Shown: positions 8,796 to 19,157 of the stretch, piece after piece
Position numbering within the stretch: the stretch's first letter is position 1
Layout of the letters: each line of letters begins with the position of its first letter
From: Mariniblastus sp.
GTDB taxonomy: Bacteria; Planctomycetota; Planctomycetia; Pirellulales; Pirellulaceae
NCBI GenBank assembly: GCA_028823415.1
Contig: JAPKBL010000019.1
Coordinates: 1 to 64,000, forward strand
Direction of reading: 5' to 3'
DNA length: 64,000 bases
Made by a program: the position numbers and the translations under genes
Notes under the pieces: generated by a model
The model's database searches: none
Told to the model about the DNA's origin: nothing
Seen by the model: only the letters and a program-made list of their open reading frames with translations

Positions 8796-9122
8796 GCCAG
8801 CTTCTATCTAAGTTCGTTTTCAAATCCGTGGGCAAATGCATTTCAATGCGCCTACTTTCTCAGTTTCGGGATAATCGATCTCTTCGGCTGTTCCAACTTC
8901 TCAGGCCGCCTCTGCGGTTGCCAGCCCGCAAGACACCCACCCCCATTTCAGTTATTCCGCCCAAATTCGCAAAAATTGAATTTGCCAGCAAATAGGATCG
9001 TAACTGACATTGCCTGCGATCCCGCGTCCCTGTAATTTTCCGAACCCCGACATATCAGCTCGGAAACCTTAATCAAATTCAAAGAATTTAACCGTTGGCT
9101 GTTTTAAATTCTGGAGATCGTT
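8796..9122. other. intergenic region before the two-component genes
   Basis: About 327 bases. GGAG at 9113-9116 is the ribosome site of the kinase gene. I see no terminator with a T tract, no RNA fold and no credible small gene. Confidence 0.5.
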
Positions 9123-10754
9123 TTGTTTGCTCTAAGGCGAATTCGTTATCAAATGTATTTTGGTGTGACCACATTGCTGGTCATTATCACATTGCTATCG
9201 ATTGTCAGCCTTCAAGGCGCTTCAAAATACCGCAACTTGACTAAGAGCATCAATCAGCGATCGACCGAGATTCCGCTTGCGATTGAGCTTGGAATCGCCG
9301 TCAGTGACATGCGATCTCAGCTGTGGGAAGCGCATCGGAAGCAGCAAGAAATCCAAGAATATTGGATAAATATCGAGCCCAAGGTTGGGGAACGGAATTC
9401 GTTATGGCAAATCAATCTTCAGGCAAAAATTAAACGAACCGAAGAGGCCTTCAAAAACTACCAGAACAAACTCAATAACGGCAGGGAGTTCGATCAAGGC
9501 ATCACGACAACACAAGAAGAAAAAAACAACCTCGACAAATTCAAGAAAAAGCTCGACATCGTCAAGGACAATGTCAATAGCCACAACGACGTATTCGAAT
9601 CCTCCAACAACTTTGACTTGATTGAAACAAACCTCACCGAGTTACAGGATCTCTACATTCAATTCCCCGGCAGCATGCAGCAGAGAATGGAGTCATTTTC
9701 AGAGGACGCCCGCACCGAGTATCGAGCCTGGATGACGATCAGTGGGCTCGCTGGCTTAGCAGCGTTTGGGATGACAGGATTCTTGATCGAGCGATTTCAA
9801 CGTCGAATCATCCAGCCTTTAGAACTGTTGGTTGAAGGCTCGCGACAAGTCACCGCAGGAAATTACGATTTTAGAATTCAACTCAAAACCAATGACGAAG
9901 TTGCTGAACTGGCCGAGGCGATGAACGCTACAACCGAGAGTTTTCAATCTATTAAATCAGACCTGAATCAACAGGTCAACGAACGAACTCGAGAAGTGGT
10001 CCGCAGTGAGAAAATGGCCAGTGTCGGTTTTCTCGCGGCCGGTGTTGCCCATGAGATCAACAATCCTCTCGCTTCGATCGCCTGGTCTGCTGAATCACTG
10101 GAGACAAGAATCCAAGACATTCTGAATCCCGCCGACGAATCCAATCGGGCCGATATCGATTCCGAAATCGAGGACATGAAGAAATACCTTCGCCGCATTC
10201 AGGACGAGGCATTTCGTTGCAAAGGAATTACTGCAGGACTTCTCGATTTTTCGAGGATGGGGGATGCACAAAAATCCGATGTGAATCTTTCTCAAATCAT
10301 TCATTCGGTTGTCAACATCGTGAAACCGCTAAGCAAGTACCGAAATCGAAAAATCGAAGTCGACGCCGACGTCTCCATTTTTGCAATTGGAAACGAACAG
10401 GAAATAAAACAAGTAGCGCTGAATTTAATCACCAACGCGCTCAGCTGTGTAGAAGAAAATGGAAAAGTGCAAATCGAGTTGAAGCAGGAAGATGGCTTCG
10501 CCGAATTGGTCGTGACCGACGATGGATGCGGAATGACGTCCGAAGTCCAGAAACACCTTTTTGAACCCTTCTTTACGCGACGCCGAAATGGACAGGGCAC
10601 GGGGCTTGGCCTTTCCATTACCTACCAAATCATTGAAGAGCATGGTGGTAAAATCACTGCTCACAGCGATGGTCCGGGCTTCGGTTCGGAGTTCAGAGTC
10701 TGCTTGCCACTAGCAATCCCAGACCCTGCGATACATGAAAAAACTGCAGCTTGA
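9123..10754 (+). CDS. transmembrane sensor histidine kinase
   Basis: A 543-residue sensor kinase. The start is TTG 9123, chosen because GGAG sits 6 bases upstream. A first membrane segment (about 12-30) and a second (about 204-222) bracket an extracytoplasmic helical sensor of about 170 residues rich in Asn, Lys and Glu. A HAMP linker (about 223-276) follows. HisKA has the phospho-acceptor His310 in AAGVAHEINNPLA, in a class typical of NtrB/ZraS-like kinases. The ATPase domain carries an N-box (LNLITNAL), DDGCGM and GTGLGLSI. The stop overlaps the regulator's TTG start by 4 bases, so the pair is co-translated. The signal sensed is unknown. Confidence 0.94.
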   Translation: MFALRRIRYQMYFGVTTLLVIITLLSIVSLQGASKYRNLTKSINQRSTEIPLAIELGIAVSDMRSQLWEAHRKQQEIQEYWINIEPKVGERNSLWQINLQAKIKRTEEAFKNYQNKLNNGREFDQGITTTQEEKNNLDKFKKKLDIVKDNVNSHNDVFESSNNFDLIETNLTELQDLYIQFPGSMQQRMESFSEDARTEYRAWMTISGLAGLAAFGMTGFLIERFQRRIIQPLELLVEGSRQVTAGNYDFRIQLKTNDEVAELAEAMNATTESFQSIKSDLNQQVNERTREVVRSEKMASVGFLAAGVAHEINNPLASIAWSAESLETRIQDILNPADESNRADIDSEIEDMKKYLRRIQDEAFRCKGITAGLLDFSRMGDAQKSDVNLSQIIHSVVNIVKPLSKYRNRKIEVDADVSIFAIGNEQEIKQVALNLITNALSCVEENGKVQIELKQEDGFAELVVTDDGCGMTSEVQKHLFEPFFTRRRNGQGTGLGLSITYQIIEEHGGKITAHSDGPGFGSEFRVCLPLAIPDPAIHEKTAA

Positions 10755-12151
10755 TAACATTGAGAAAAACCTTGGCCAATCAAAAATCACTAAAAATATT
10801 ATTCGCCGACGACGAAATCCACCTTCAGGAATTAATCGCCGCGGAACTCCCGCGAATGGGACATAGCGTCACCGTGTGCCCCGATGGGATAACGGCTGTC
10901 AGCGCACTCGAAAAAGACACCTTCGATTGCGTGATCGTCGATCTTGATATGCCCGGACTCAATGGAATCGAGGTGATCCGTCGCACCAAAGAACTCTCGC
11001 CCACAACCGAGGCGATTGTACTCACGGGAAAGGGATCGACTGAGTCGGCGGTGGATGCACTTCGACTGGGGACGTTTGAATACCTTCAAAAACCCTGCAA
11101 ACTGGTCGATTTGAAATCGATGCTCCAGCAAGTTGCTCTGCGGCGCGAATTGAATAACAAAATCTACTCACTCCAATTACGGCTCGAACGCGTCGAGGGT
11201 GAGCCGAAAATGATTGGCAACCACCGGTCTATGCAACGCGTCCGAGCACTAATTGAAAAAGTGGCTCCAACCGAATCGACAGTTCTCGTCGTTGGCGAGA
11301 CTGGGACTGGGAAAGAACTCGCGGCTCGGGCGGTACACGACCAAAGTGACCGAAGTGAATACCCATTCGTCGCGATCAATTGCGGAGCCCTCCCAGAAAA
11401 TTTGATTGAAAGTGAGCTGTTCGGCCATCGCAAAGGCGCCTTTACCGGCGCTGACGAACAAAGGAAAGGCCTTTTCGAAGTCGCAAACGGTGGAACGCTA
11501 TTCCTCGATGAAATCGGCGAACTCCCTAAAGCAACTCAATCGACGTTGCTACGGGTCCTTGAATGCGGTGAAATCAGACGCGTCGGCGACAGCGAGACCT
11601 TCCAGGTCGATGTGCGGATCGTTTGTGCGACCCACCGCAATTTGCACAAAATGGTAGCCGACGGTGAGTTCAGGCAGGACTTGATGTATCGCATCAACAC
11701 ATTCGAAGTCCAACTCCCCGCTTTACGAGATCGCGTCGAAGACATTCCTGAACTCGCGCATCACCTGCTCGGTCGTCATCGACCGGAGGCCTCGCCACAA
11801 AATCGCCCACTTCTCCAAGCGTTCCAACCGGCCGCCTTGAAAATCCTTCAATCCCATCAATGGCCCGGAAATATTCGGGAACTTGCAAACGTCGTAGAAC
11901 ATGCCTCAATTCTTTGCGATGGCTTACCGGTCAAGGCGGACGATCTGCCAAAATATTTCTCCCATTCTCCCTCGACCTCATTCTCCATCGCAGCGACAGG
12001 GAAATCACTAAGAGAACTCGAAATGGCGACAATCCACGCTACGCTTGATTCGTTTAACGGAAATAAAACAGCTGCCGCGCAACAACTCGGCATTAGCTTG
12101 AAAACACTTTACAACAAACTTAATAGCGAAGTCATCAACCGGGTCGCCTAA
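10751..12151 (+). CDS. NtrC-family sigma-54-dependent response regulator
   Basis: A 466-residue regulator partnered with the kinase upstream. The receiver domain (about 14-127) has the acidic pair DD (20-21), phospho-acceptor Asp64 in VDLDMPG, and the T/K switch residues. The AAA+ domain (about 155-385) has Walker A GETGTGKE, the sigma-54 contact loop ELFGHRKGAFTGA, and Walker B TLFLDEIGE. A Fis-type helix-turn-helix closes the protein (GNKTAAAQQLGISLKTLYNKL). It therefore activates sigma-54 promoters. Translation begins at TTG 10751, or possibly at the TTG three codons later. Targets cannot be seen from this window. Confidence 0.95.
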   Translation: MITLRKTLANQKSLKILFADDEIHLQELIAAELPRMGHSVTVCPDGITAVSALEKDTFDCVIVDLDMPGLNGIEVIRRTKELSPTTEAIVLTGKGSTESAVDALRLGTFEYLQKPCKLVDLKSMLQQVALRRELNNKIYSLQLRLERVEGEPKMIGNHRSMQRVRALIEKVAPTESTVLVVGETGTGKELAARAVHDQSDRSEYPFVAINCGALPENLIESELFGHRKGAFTGADEQRKGLFEVANGGTLFLDEIGELPKATQSTLLRVLECGEIRRVGDSETFQVDVRIVCATHRNLHKMVADGEFRQDLMYRINTFEVQLPALRDRVEDIPELAHHLLGRHRPEASPQNRPLLQAFQPAALKILQSHQWPGNIRELANVVEHASILCDGLPVKADDLPKYFSHSPSTSFSIAATGKSLRELEMATIHATLDSFNGNKTAAAQQLGISLKTLYNKLNSEVINRVA

Positions 12152-12194
12152 TCAAAGTGCACTTGCCAAACCAAGCGGGGGAAGGGGACACCAA

Positions 12195-13328
12195 TTAAAT
12201 CGTGATCATCCGATCGCGTCCGGCAATTCCCCAACGGTCGACGGCTCTTCCGTCGACGATCACGTCCGCAAACTGGTACACAGCCGATACGGGGCAGGCA
12301 TGCCGCGGTATCGCAATCAGATGATCCCCGATCTTAAATTGACTCGCGTCGGGTGTCTTGATGACCAAGTGCTCTTCGGAGTGCATCAACTCAGTCACCG
12401 AACTCAATTCCGGAAACGCCAATCGCCGACCGGCTGGCTGGTCAGCCGCACACGCCTTATGGCCGACGTCGAGCGTCAGTTCATTGGCTCGGTTGCAACT
12501 GATTACGCGGGTGAGAATGGCCAATGCCGGTTGAAATTGCATTTCCGGAAAACGGGTCGCCATATCATCATCATGGAATACAGTTGTCCCGGGGCTCAAT
12601 TCTAAATTGGGTTCCCCATGATCGGCAAGGATTGGAAAGGAACCGGTGCCAGCCGCCACGATTCGTGGGACCGGCAGTCCGCTTAGTAATAATTGATCTC
12701 GAAATCGGATGAGCTGATCCCATCCCGCGTTGACGATACCTGTGCGCTCAATCAAGTCGCACTGCCGATTTTGTCCATCGTACCAATGCAACCCACCAAT
12801 ATTTAACACATCCGAACTGAAGATCATCTCAACCAGTTCTATCGCCCGCGGTCCAATTGAAATCCCAGTGCGGTTCATTCCAGAATTTAAGTCCACCCAC
12901 AAGTCGATTGAAATGGTGGAATCGCCGGACTCCTGAATTGCCCGAGACAATTCGGTCACCGCGCGCGGGTGATCCGCGAGAGCCGAAAATTCGACGTCCG
13001 GATATTTCTGGGCGAGCTGCACGACGCGTTGAAGGTTTGGGCCTACCAACTGATAGGCAATTAGGATGTCTCGCACTCCTGCGTCGGCAAGCATTTCAGC
13101 TTCTGCAATCGTGGCGCATTTGTGACGCGTAATCCCAAGTCGCAACGCGATTTCAGTGATCTCCCGCGTCTTGTGCGTCTTACAATGCGGACGGAGGCGG
13201 TCAGCACCTCCAGCAATCCGAATCATCTCCGCGAGGTTTTTCTCAACCAAGTCACGAAAAATTAAAAGGCCGGGCGAAAATATCGAATCGGCATTTTCGA
13301 TTCTGTAAAGTTCGGGCTTCCAATACAT
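12195..13328 (-). CDS. PLP-dependent D-threonine aldolase / D-serine deaminase-like enzyme
   Basis: A fold-type III PLP enzyme of the alanine-racemase N-terminal family acting on D-amino acids. The PLP lysine lies in RPHCKTHK near the N-terminus, as in D-threonine aldolase and eukaryotic-type D-serine dehydratase. The C-terminal metal-binding motif HACP is also present, supporting that branch over racemases. I start at ATG 13328 (377 residues), because GAGGA lies 5 bases upstream; the longer frame from 13361 adds 11 residues without support. It is convergent with the response regulator and divergent from metG. The exact substrate is not determined. Confidence 0.88.
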   Translation of the reverse strand: MYWKPELYRIENADSIFSPGLLIFRDLVEKNLAEMIRIAGGADRLRPHCKTHKTREITEIALRLGITRHKCATIAEAEMLADAGVRDILIAYQLVGPNLQRVVQLAQKYPDVEFSALADHPRAVTELSRAIQESGDSTISIDLWVDLNSGMNRTGISIGPRAIELVEMIFSSDVLNIGGLHWYDGQNRQCDLIERTGIVNAGWDQLIRFRDQLLLSGLPVPRIVAAGTGSFPILADHGEPNLELSPGTTVFHDDDMATRFPEMQFQPALAILTRVISCNRANELTLDVGHKACAADQPAGRRLAFPELSSVTELMHSEEHLVIKTPDASQFKIGDHLIAIPRHACPVSAVYQFADVIVDGRAVDRWGIAGRDRMITI

Positions 13329-13389
13329 ACTATTCCTCGTCAGATGACAGTAGAAAACCAATCCTACACGGTTAATACCCCGTCTCCCC

Positions 13390-13417
13390 TTTGTGATACG
13401 AGAGAATGAGCTAAAAT
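13390..13417 (+). promoter_or_regulatory. putative metG promoter
   Basis: TTTGTG at 13390-13395 and TAAAAT at 13412-13417 are spaced by 16 bases, ahead of the metG start at 13481. Match to consensus is moderate. Confidence 0.4.
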
Positions 13418-13480
13418 TGGCGCTTCCACAACATTTTGAGCAAACGCACCATCAGCGAATGCTACCTACGGAACACTATT

Positions 13481-15556
13481 ATGAACCAACGAAAGATTCT
13501 CGTCACGGCGGCTTTGCCTTATGCCAACGGCCCCATCCACCTTGGTCATCTTGTTGAGTATATCCAAACTGACATCTGGGTGCGTTATCAAAAACTCAGA
13601 GGCCACCAGTGCCTCTTCATGTGGGCCGACGATACTCACGGAACGGCGATTATGATTCGTGCCCGCAAAGAAGGGCGGAGCGAGGAAGAGGTAATTGCCG
13701 AAGCAAACGCAGAACACCAACGTGATTTCGCTGGGTTTCAAATCCAGTACGACAACTACGGCAGCACGCACAGCGACGAAAACAAGAAACTTTGCGGTGA
13801 AGTCTGGCAATCGATTCGAGACGCCGGACTCGTCAAAGAAAAGGATGTTGATCAGCTATTTGATACCGAGCAAGGCACATTTTTAGCCGATCGCTTCGTT
13901 CGCGGAACATGTCCAGAATGCAAGGCCGAAGATCAACCTGGTGACAATTGCAGCAAATGCGGGAACACCCACTCGCCAGCCGAATTAATTGACCCGGTGA
14001 GCACACTTTCGGGGAGCACTCCTGAAATAAGAACAGCGAAACATCTTTTCATCGAATTAGAACAACTTCACGAATTCCTCGAGGACTGGACTCAAACTGG
14101 CGATCACCTTCAACCAGAAGTTGCCAATTATTTAAGGGGACATTTTCTTGGTGATCCAGAGAGCACCGAAGGAGCCAAACCGCTTCGAGACTGGGACATT
14201 TCGCGACCCTCGCCGTATTTCGGTTTTGAAATCCCAGACTGTCCCGGAAATTTTTGGTACGTCTGGTTCGACGCGCCGATTGGCTACCTCGCCTCAACGC
14301 AGCAATGGTGCGATCGCAATGGTGATACGCTCGATAACTGGTGGCGAAACGATGCTGCGGAAATCCACCATTTCATCGGAAAGGATATTACTTATTTCCA
14401 TACCCTATTCTGGCCCGGCATGCTGAAGTCTGCCGGATACAGCCTGCCCACGAAAGTGCATATTCACGGTTTCCTGACAGTCAACGGTGAAAAAATGTCG
14501 AAGAGTGTCGGCACCGCTTTTAAAGCAAGCACCTACCTCGATCATTTACCGCCCGCAGCACTGAGATATTACTACGCTTCCAAACTCGGGTCGCGACTTG
14601 ATGACATCGATCTTAATTTCGATGAATTTATTTCCAAAGTCAATTCTGACCTCGTAGGTAAAGTCGTCAACCTTGCTTCAAGAAGTGCCAAATTCGTAAA
14701 AGAGACAGGGCTCTCCTCGAGTTACCCGGACGACGGGGGTTTATTCGAATCCGCGGCGAGCGCGGGCAATGAAATCGCCCGTGCTTATGAAAATTGCGAT
14801 TACAATAAAGCAATGCGGTTAATTCTTGAACTCGCCGACAAAGCGAATCCATTTGTCGAAAATGCCGAACCGTGGAATCTCAAGAAAGACCCCGCGAAAA
14901 CTCAAGAACTACAGGACGTTTGTACGATAGCCCTTAATCTTTTTCGCCAATTGGTGATCTACCTCTCCCCGGTTCTCCCGGACCTTGTGGAAAAAACGGG
15001 CGAACTATTAAACGAACCCCTGACCCACTGGGATCAATCACAAACACCGTTGACGGGTAGTCCAGTCGCTAAATTTAAACACATGATGAAACGAATCGAA
15101 GAGAAAGACGTAAGAGCAATGGAAGAAGCAAGTAAAATCGAAGCTGAGCAAGAGTCCGCACTGGTCGAAAACAACTCCGATCAATTCTCGGACAGCGAAC
15201 AACCGATGATCGACGAGCCAATGACCGATGAATGCACGATCGAAGATTTCATGAAAGTTGATCTTCGAGTTGCCAGAATCGTCAATGCTGAACACGTCGA
15301 AGGGGCGCGAAAGCTTTTGAAATTGACATTGAGCCTGGGAGGCGAACACCGTAAACAGGTTTTCGCCGGTATCAAAGCAGCCTACGAACCGGACCAATTG
15401 GTCGGTCGTCTGGTCGTGATGGTTGCCAACCTGAAACCACGACAAATGAAATTTGGACTCAGCGAAGGAATGGTTTGCGCCTCAGGTCCTGGCGGGGAAG
15501 AGGTGTTCCTCCTCACCCCAGATGAAGGTTCCAAACCGGGCCAACGAGTCCACTAA
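13481..15556 (+). CDS. metG: methionyl-tRNA synthetase
   Basis: A 691-residue class I synthetase that charges tRNA-Met. I start at ATG 13481, where the N-terminus [17 protein letters not shown] matches the family; the TTG at 13436 adds 15 unlike residues. HLGH (residues 20-23) is the HIGH motif. The zinc insert has four cysteines (CPEC and CSKC), and the catalytic KMSKS loop is in [10 protein letters not shown]. An anticodon-binding helical domain follows, then an acidic linker. The C-terminal Trbp111/EMAP-type tRNA-binding domain (about 590-691) supports dimerisation. This is the long MetG form. All expected catalytic elements are present. Confidence 0.98.
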   Translation: MNQRKILVTAALPYANGPIHLGHLVEYIQTDIWVRYQKLRGHQCLFMWADDTHGTAIMIRARKEGRSEEEVIAEANAEHQRDFAGFQIQYDNYGSTHSDENKKLCGEVWQSIRDAGLVKEKDVDQLFDTEQGTFLADRFVRGTCPECKAEDQPGDNCSKCGNTHSPAELIDPVSTLSGSTPEIRTAKHLFIELEQLHEFLEDWTQTGDHLQPEVANYLRGHFLGDPESTEGAKPLRDWDISRPSPYFGFEIPDCPGNFWYVWFDAPIGYLASTQQWCDRNGDTLDNWWRNDAAEIHHFIGKDITYFHTLFWPGMLKSAGYSLPTKVHIHGFLTVNGEKMSKSVGTAFKASTYLDHLPPAALRYYYASKLGSRLDDIDLNFDEFISKVNSDLVGKVVNLASRSAKFVKETGLSSSYPDDGGLFESAASAGNEIARAYENCDYNKAMRLILELADKANPFVENAEPWNLKKDPAKTQELQDVCTIALNLFRQLVIYLSPVLPDLVEKTGELLNEPLTHWDQSQTPLTGSPVAKFKHMMKRIEEKDVRAMEEASKIEAEQESALVENNSDQFSDSEQPMIDEPMTDECTIEDFMKVDLRVARIVNAEHVEGARKLLKLTLSLGGEHRKQVFAGIKAAYEPDQLVGRLVVMVANLKPRQMKFGLSEGMVCASGPGGEEVFLLTPDEGSKPGQRVH

Positions 15557-15628
15557 GTCCAGACCCCATCTCGGTCTAATCAGATTAAGTGAGTGTAAAT
15601 CCGTCCGTGTAACCAAGGATTGGCATTG

Positions 15629-16435
15629 ATGAATTTGCTTCAGAAAATAGCCGACCGTTTAGTTCTCCAAGCGTCGACAAATCCCCTCGACGCGGGAGAT
15701 TTACACCGCCAAGTCATCGAAACGCCATCGGGAAGTGTCGACATCTGGGCTGGGTTCCCTGAAAACGATCCTAGCCTCACGACCAACACATTGATTCTCA
15801 AATTCCCTGGAGCCGGAGGAAGAGCAGAACGAAGCAGTTCCCACCCCTGCGAGGTTTGGGGAGACCTCAAATGTGCATCGTGGACCATCAACCATCGTGG
15901 GTACGGGCAAAGCGACGGGCCTTCATCGCTCCAAAATTTCACAGAAACGTGCGAGTCAGTTTGGTCGGCCGCCTTGCGGCTATTCCCAGATCATCGAATT
16001 GTCCTTTATGGTAGCAGCCTCGGATGCCTCTCCGCCCTTTATCTTTCGTCGCGGCACCCCGCATGCGGACTTTACCTGCGAAATCCGCCACCCTTAAAAG
16101 AAATGATTTCGAGACGATTAAGATACAATTGGTGGAACTTTGGCATGGCGAGACTCATTGCCAAACAGATTCCAGACTATCTCGATCCCATCACCAATGC
16201 CCAACGGAGTCACTGCCCGGCTCTCTTGGTTCAATCAGAATGCGATGGTTTGGTTCCTCCGCGATTTCAGAATTTAATTGCCAATTCTCATCCGGGCAAA
16301 CTAAGGAAAATAGTGTTAAACGGGGCAGATCATGGATCCCCCGTACCCGAACACCAATTCGAAGAATATATTGAAGCAGTGGAGTGGCTTGGGCAACAGG
16401 TGGCAACCTATCAACCGCCTCTGAAAAACACCTAA
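15629..16435 (+). CDS. alpha/beta hydrolase
   Basis: A 268-residue cytoplasmic alpha/beta hydrolase without a signal peptide. The start is ATG 15629, since AAGGA at 15615-15619 is suitably spaced; a TTG three codons earlier overlaps it. The nucleophile elbow is YGSSLGC, preceded by NHRGYGQSDG, a typical strand-turn of the fold. A late acid appears in VQSECDGLVPP and a His in GADHGSP, completing the triad. It follows metG by about 70 bases and may be co-transcribed. The substrate is unknown. Confidence 0.87.
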   Translation: MNLLQKIADRLVLQASTNPLDAGDLHRQVIETPSGSVDIWAGFPENDPSLTTNTLILKFPGAGGRAERSSSHPCEVWGDLKCASWTINHRGYGQSDGPSSLQNFTETCESVWSAALRLFPDHRIVLYGSSLGCLSALYLSSRHPACGLYLRNPPPLKEMISRRLRYNWWNFGMARLIAKQIPDYLDPITNAQRSHCPALLVQSECDGLVPPRFQNLIANSHPGKLRKIVLNGADHGSPVPEHQFEEYIEAVEWLGQQVATYQPPLKNT

Positions 16436-16537
16436 GCCAAACCACGACTCACCACCCTTGGGAAACTTGCACTCTCCCTTATCGAAAAAGTAATCCGCGT
16501 TTATTGCGAATCCGTCGTTAACAGAATCGAGATTAAA

Positions 16538-17476
16538 ATGTTCATAAAGCTTTTTTCGTTTTCTTTGATAATTGCGACCGCGGTCACCGCCGTTGCCAAC
16601 GAAACCGGTTCCCTCGAAGAAACGAAACATTCCTTCATTGGGTTTGGCAAAGCAACTGGAATCGTGATTGTTAGCGAAACTGGAACGGTTGAGTGGGAAA
16701 TGAAACTCCCGGCAAGCGATGGCTGGATGCTGGATTCGGGTAACATCATCGCCGCCATTTATCCCTGTCAGAAATTCCCCAATGGGGGAGTGGCCGAAAT
16801 CAATCGGCAGACAAAAAAAATCATCTGGGAGTATCAGGGACAACAAAAAGAAATTAGTACCGTTGAACCCATTGGGGAGAACCGTTATCTAGTTACCGAA
16901 CTCGGGAACACACCGAGAGCAATCGTAATCAACCAACAAGGGGACCTGCTCAAAACGACACCGCTTGACTGTCAAAAGGCCAACGCGCACATGCAGACAC
17001 GAATGCTACGCATGCTGCCTAACGGAAACTATATTGCCCCGCACTTGCTGGATTTTGCGGTCAAAGAGTACGAGCCTGAGAGTGGAAAAGTCGTTCGGGT
17101 TTTCAAGACAGACGATCGGGGTCGAGATAAACGCGATTGGCCTTTTACCGCAATTCGTCTCGAAAATGGAAATACCGTAATTGGGTGCACCAATGGCAAC
17201 CGGGTAATTGAAGTTAATCCGGATGGGAAAATAGTATGGAGCGTTGACAACACAGATATCGGCGAATCCTTGATCTCAGATGCTTGTGGAGTCCAAAGAT
17301 TACCTAATGGAAACACCGTAATTACCAGTTATTACGCCAAGGGAGACCAGGTCAAATTGACGGAGGTTACCCCGGACAAGAAAGTGGTATGGCGGTTTAA
17401 CGCACTACCGACAAGCTTCCATCACTTTCAAATTTTGACCACCAATGGAAAACCACTGTCCAAAGCGCAGAGATAA
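16538..17476 (+). CDS. secreted PQQ-like beta-propeller protein
   Basis: A 312-residue exported protein. Residues 1-20 are a signal peptide ending near AVAN. The rest is made of repeated four-strand blades with recurring units such as GNTVIG, NPDGKIVWSV, LPNGNTVITSY and TPDKKVVWRF. This is the PQQ-like or arylsulfotransferase-like propeller pattern found in many planctomycete secreted proteins. There is no visible enzyme motif, so a binding or structural role is as likely as catalysis. It lies about 100 bases after the hydrolase gene on the same strand. Confidence 0.85.
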   Translation: MFIKLFSFSLIIATAVTAVANETGSLEETKHSFIGFGKATGIVIVSETGTVEWEMKLPASDGWMLDSGNIIAAIYPCQKFPNGGVAEINRQTKKIIWEYQGQQKEISTVEPIGENRYLVTELGNTPRAIVINQQGDLLKTTPLDCQKANAHMQTRMLRMLPNGNYIAPHLLDFAVKEYEPESGKVVRVFKTDDRGRDKRDWPFTAIRLENGNTVIGCTNGNRVIEVNPDGKIVWSVDNTDIGESLISDACGVQRLPNGNTVITSYYAKGDQVKLTEVTPDKKVVWRFNALPTSFHHFQILTTNGKPLSKAQR

Positions 17477-17503
17477 TAACGATCCCCCTGTCCCCTTGGT
17501 AAA

Positions 17504-19147
17504 CTAAAAACAGGCAAGTCGTTTCAATTCATCCATGAGGGACGCGTCAAACAAACAAAAGCTGAACTCTCGGGATGAGAGAATTTCGCTTGCACGTTTT
17601 TTTTCCGCACGATCAACTCGCCGTTTTTCAATCGATGCCACACTTGGACTAGCATAGACCGCTAATTGGCGGTTTAACCTCTTGATTGCGACATGTCGTT
17701 CCCGAGTCCTCTGGGAAGCCGCCGCACCACACGCCCAAGATTTTTTCTGAGAGATTAAATCCGCTACCGCCTCCGACGGATCGTGGATAAACCGCTCTGG
17801 ATGAAATTTCAACTCGCGAAGTTCTCGAGCCAACCCAATTAATTCAGTTCGACTCACCAAATCAAACGAACTGGGTAGTTGCATGGTTGCTGTCAGCGTC
17901 AGATAACTTGGCAGTTTTTGTTCAAAAAATCGCTGAGCAATCATATCGGTCAGCTGATCGTATTTGGCACCACCCATACCGTGCAGGAAAAGGTCGCTTA
18001 AAACAAGCCGTGAGAATAGGGTGGTCGTCAACGCCCGAGGCCGAATTAAAACACCTAATTTCTTTAATACACTTAAATGCCCGCCAACGGCAGCCAAGGA
18101 AGAAGGGCACTCCCAACCCGACAGGTCGGATAAAACCACTTGATCCCCCCGCAAGCGCACATGCAATCGCCGACGTCGACGCTCAGCATGACTCCAGACC
18201 CAAAATGGAACTTCAATCCATCCGTCATGTGTTGCCAATTTCGGCACAGGATGAGACTCACTGCGAATCCGATGAACGCCTCGATACTCATCAAGAACTG
18301 CGTTATGAATCAACCGAAATTCGTCAGCAGCAGAGATAATTGACTTAAAAAAACAAGCGAAGGCAGATGTCTCCGCCAAATGGCCAATCGGCAACTCGAG
18401 AGTCTGCAAACCGTATTCACTTTCTAAGCGATGTCGCCCGGCAGCGACCAAATGGCCTAGGCAAGGAGTCGCTTGCCCTTTCATCCGAGCCGTCGCAACG
18501 TTGACGTGATTCCATAAACGCTCGGCAAGGGAACGCGGCTCCTCTCTGGAAAGGCGTTGGCTTAACCGTGCACCAAAACTCTCGAACAGTTTCCAATCAA
18601 TGACCGGACGGGCCTCGTAAGGGACCTCTTCTCCAATGGCATCCATAGCCACACTCTCAAGTCGAGTCTCCTTCCAGCCTGGCTCGCTGCCGGCATTATT
18701 GGGGAAGCTCACTGATGGCTGGGAACAGAGATCGCTGTCGACCACCAGATTCACTGCCAACGCATTCTGACGCATCGCTAGTTCTGACAAGACAAAATTT
18801 TTGTACCAAACGCCCGGATGGAACAGCTCCGGCTGGTGGCCCGACATGATAATGTTTCTGCTCGAAACCAACGGTACACCATCTAGATACTCGCCACTGT
18901 ACTTGAGCGCGCTCGAGATTAACTCAGATCGCCCCAATGTTTGCAACTCGTTCAGCGGCCGATCAAATCGAGTAGAGCTACCGCAAGCAATCCGACCGAG
19001 GTTCTCCTGCCACAACTCCCCCACTTTCGAAAGCAGAGGAATTTGAAGGGTCTCACCGTTCAACGACGGCGTTCGAAGTTTTTGGTAAACAACCCTTCCG
19101 AGATTCGGCGGTTCTTCAGATCCCTTATCTTGAATCAACGGATTCAC
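17504..19147 (-). CDS. conserved protein, possibly distantly related to BshC
   Basis: A 547-residue cytoplasmic protein. The longest frame begins at 19210 inside the glycosyltransferase gene. I place the start at GTG 19147, 10 bases after that gene's stop, with AAGGGG just upstream, which removes the overlap. The segment MSGHQPELFHPGVWYKNFVL followed by VVDSD resembles the BshC (putative cysteine ligase) pattern of a GQQ-type motif followed by a VDxED-type motif. A Lys/Arg-rich helical region lies near the C-terminus. The resemblance is loose and I would not assert bacillithiol synthesis. It is co-directional with the glycosyltransferase, and the two probably form an operon. Confidence 0.75.
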   Translation of the reverse strand: MNPLIQDKGSEEPPNLGRVVYQKLRTPSLNGETLQIPLLSKVGELWQENLGRIACGSSTRFDRPLNELQTLGRSELISSALKYSGEYLDGVPLVSSRNIIMSGHQPELFHPGVWYKNFVLSELAMRQNALAVNLVVDSDLCSQPSVSFPNNAGSEPGWKETRLESVAMDAIGEEVPYEARPVIDWKLFESFGARLSQRLSREEPRSLAERLWNHVNVATARMKGQATPCLGHLVAAGRHRLESEYGLQTLELPIGHLAETSAFACFFKSIISAADEFRLIHNAVLDEYRGVHRIRSESHPVPKLATHDGWIEVPFWVWSHAERRRRRLHVRLRGDQVVLSDLSGWECPSSLAAVGGHLSVLKKLGVLIRPRALTTTLFSRLVLSDLFLHGMGGAKYDQLTDMIAQRFFEQKLPSYLTLTATMQLPSSFDLVSRTELIGLARELRELKFHPERFIHDPSEAVADLISQKKSWACGAAASQRTRERHVAIKRLNRQLAVYASPSVASIEKRRVDRAEKKRASEILSSREFSFCLFDASLMDELKRLACF

Positions 19148-19157
19148 TCCGGTCCCC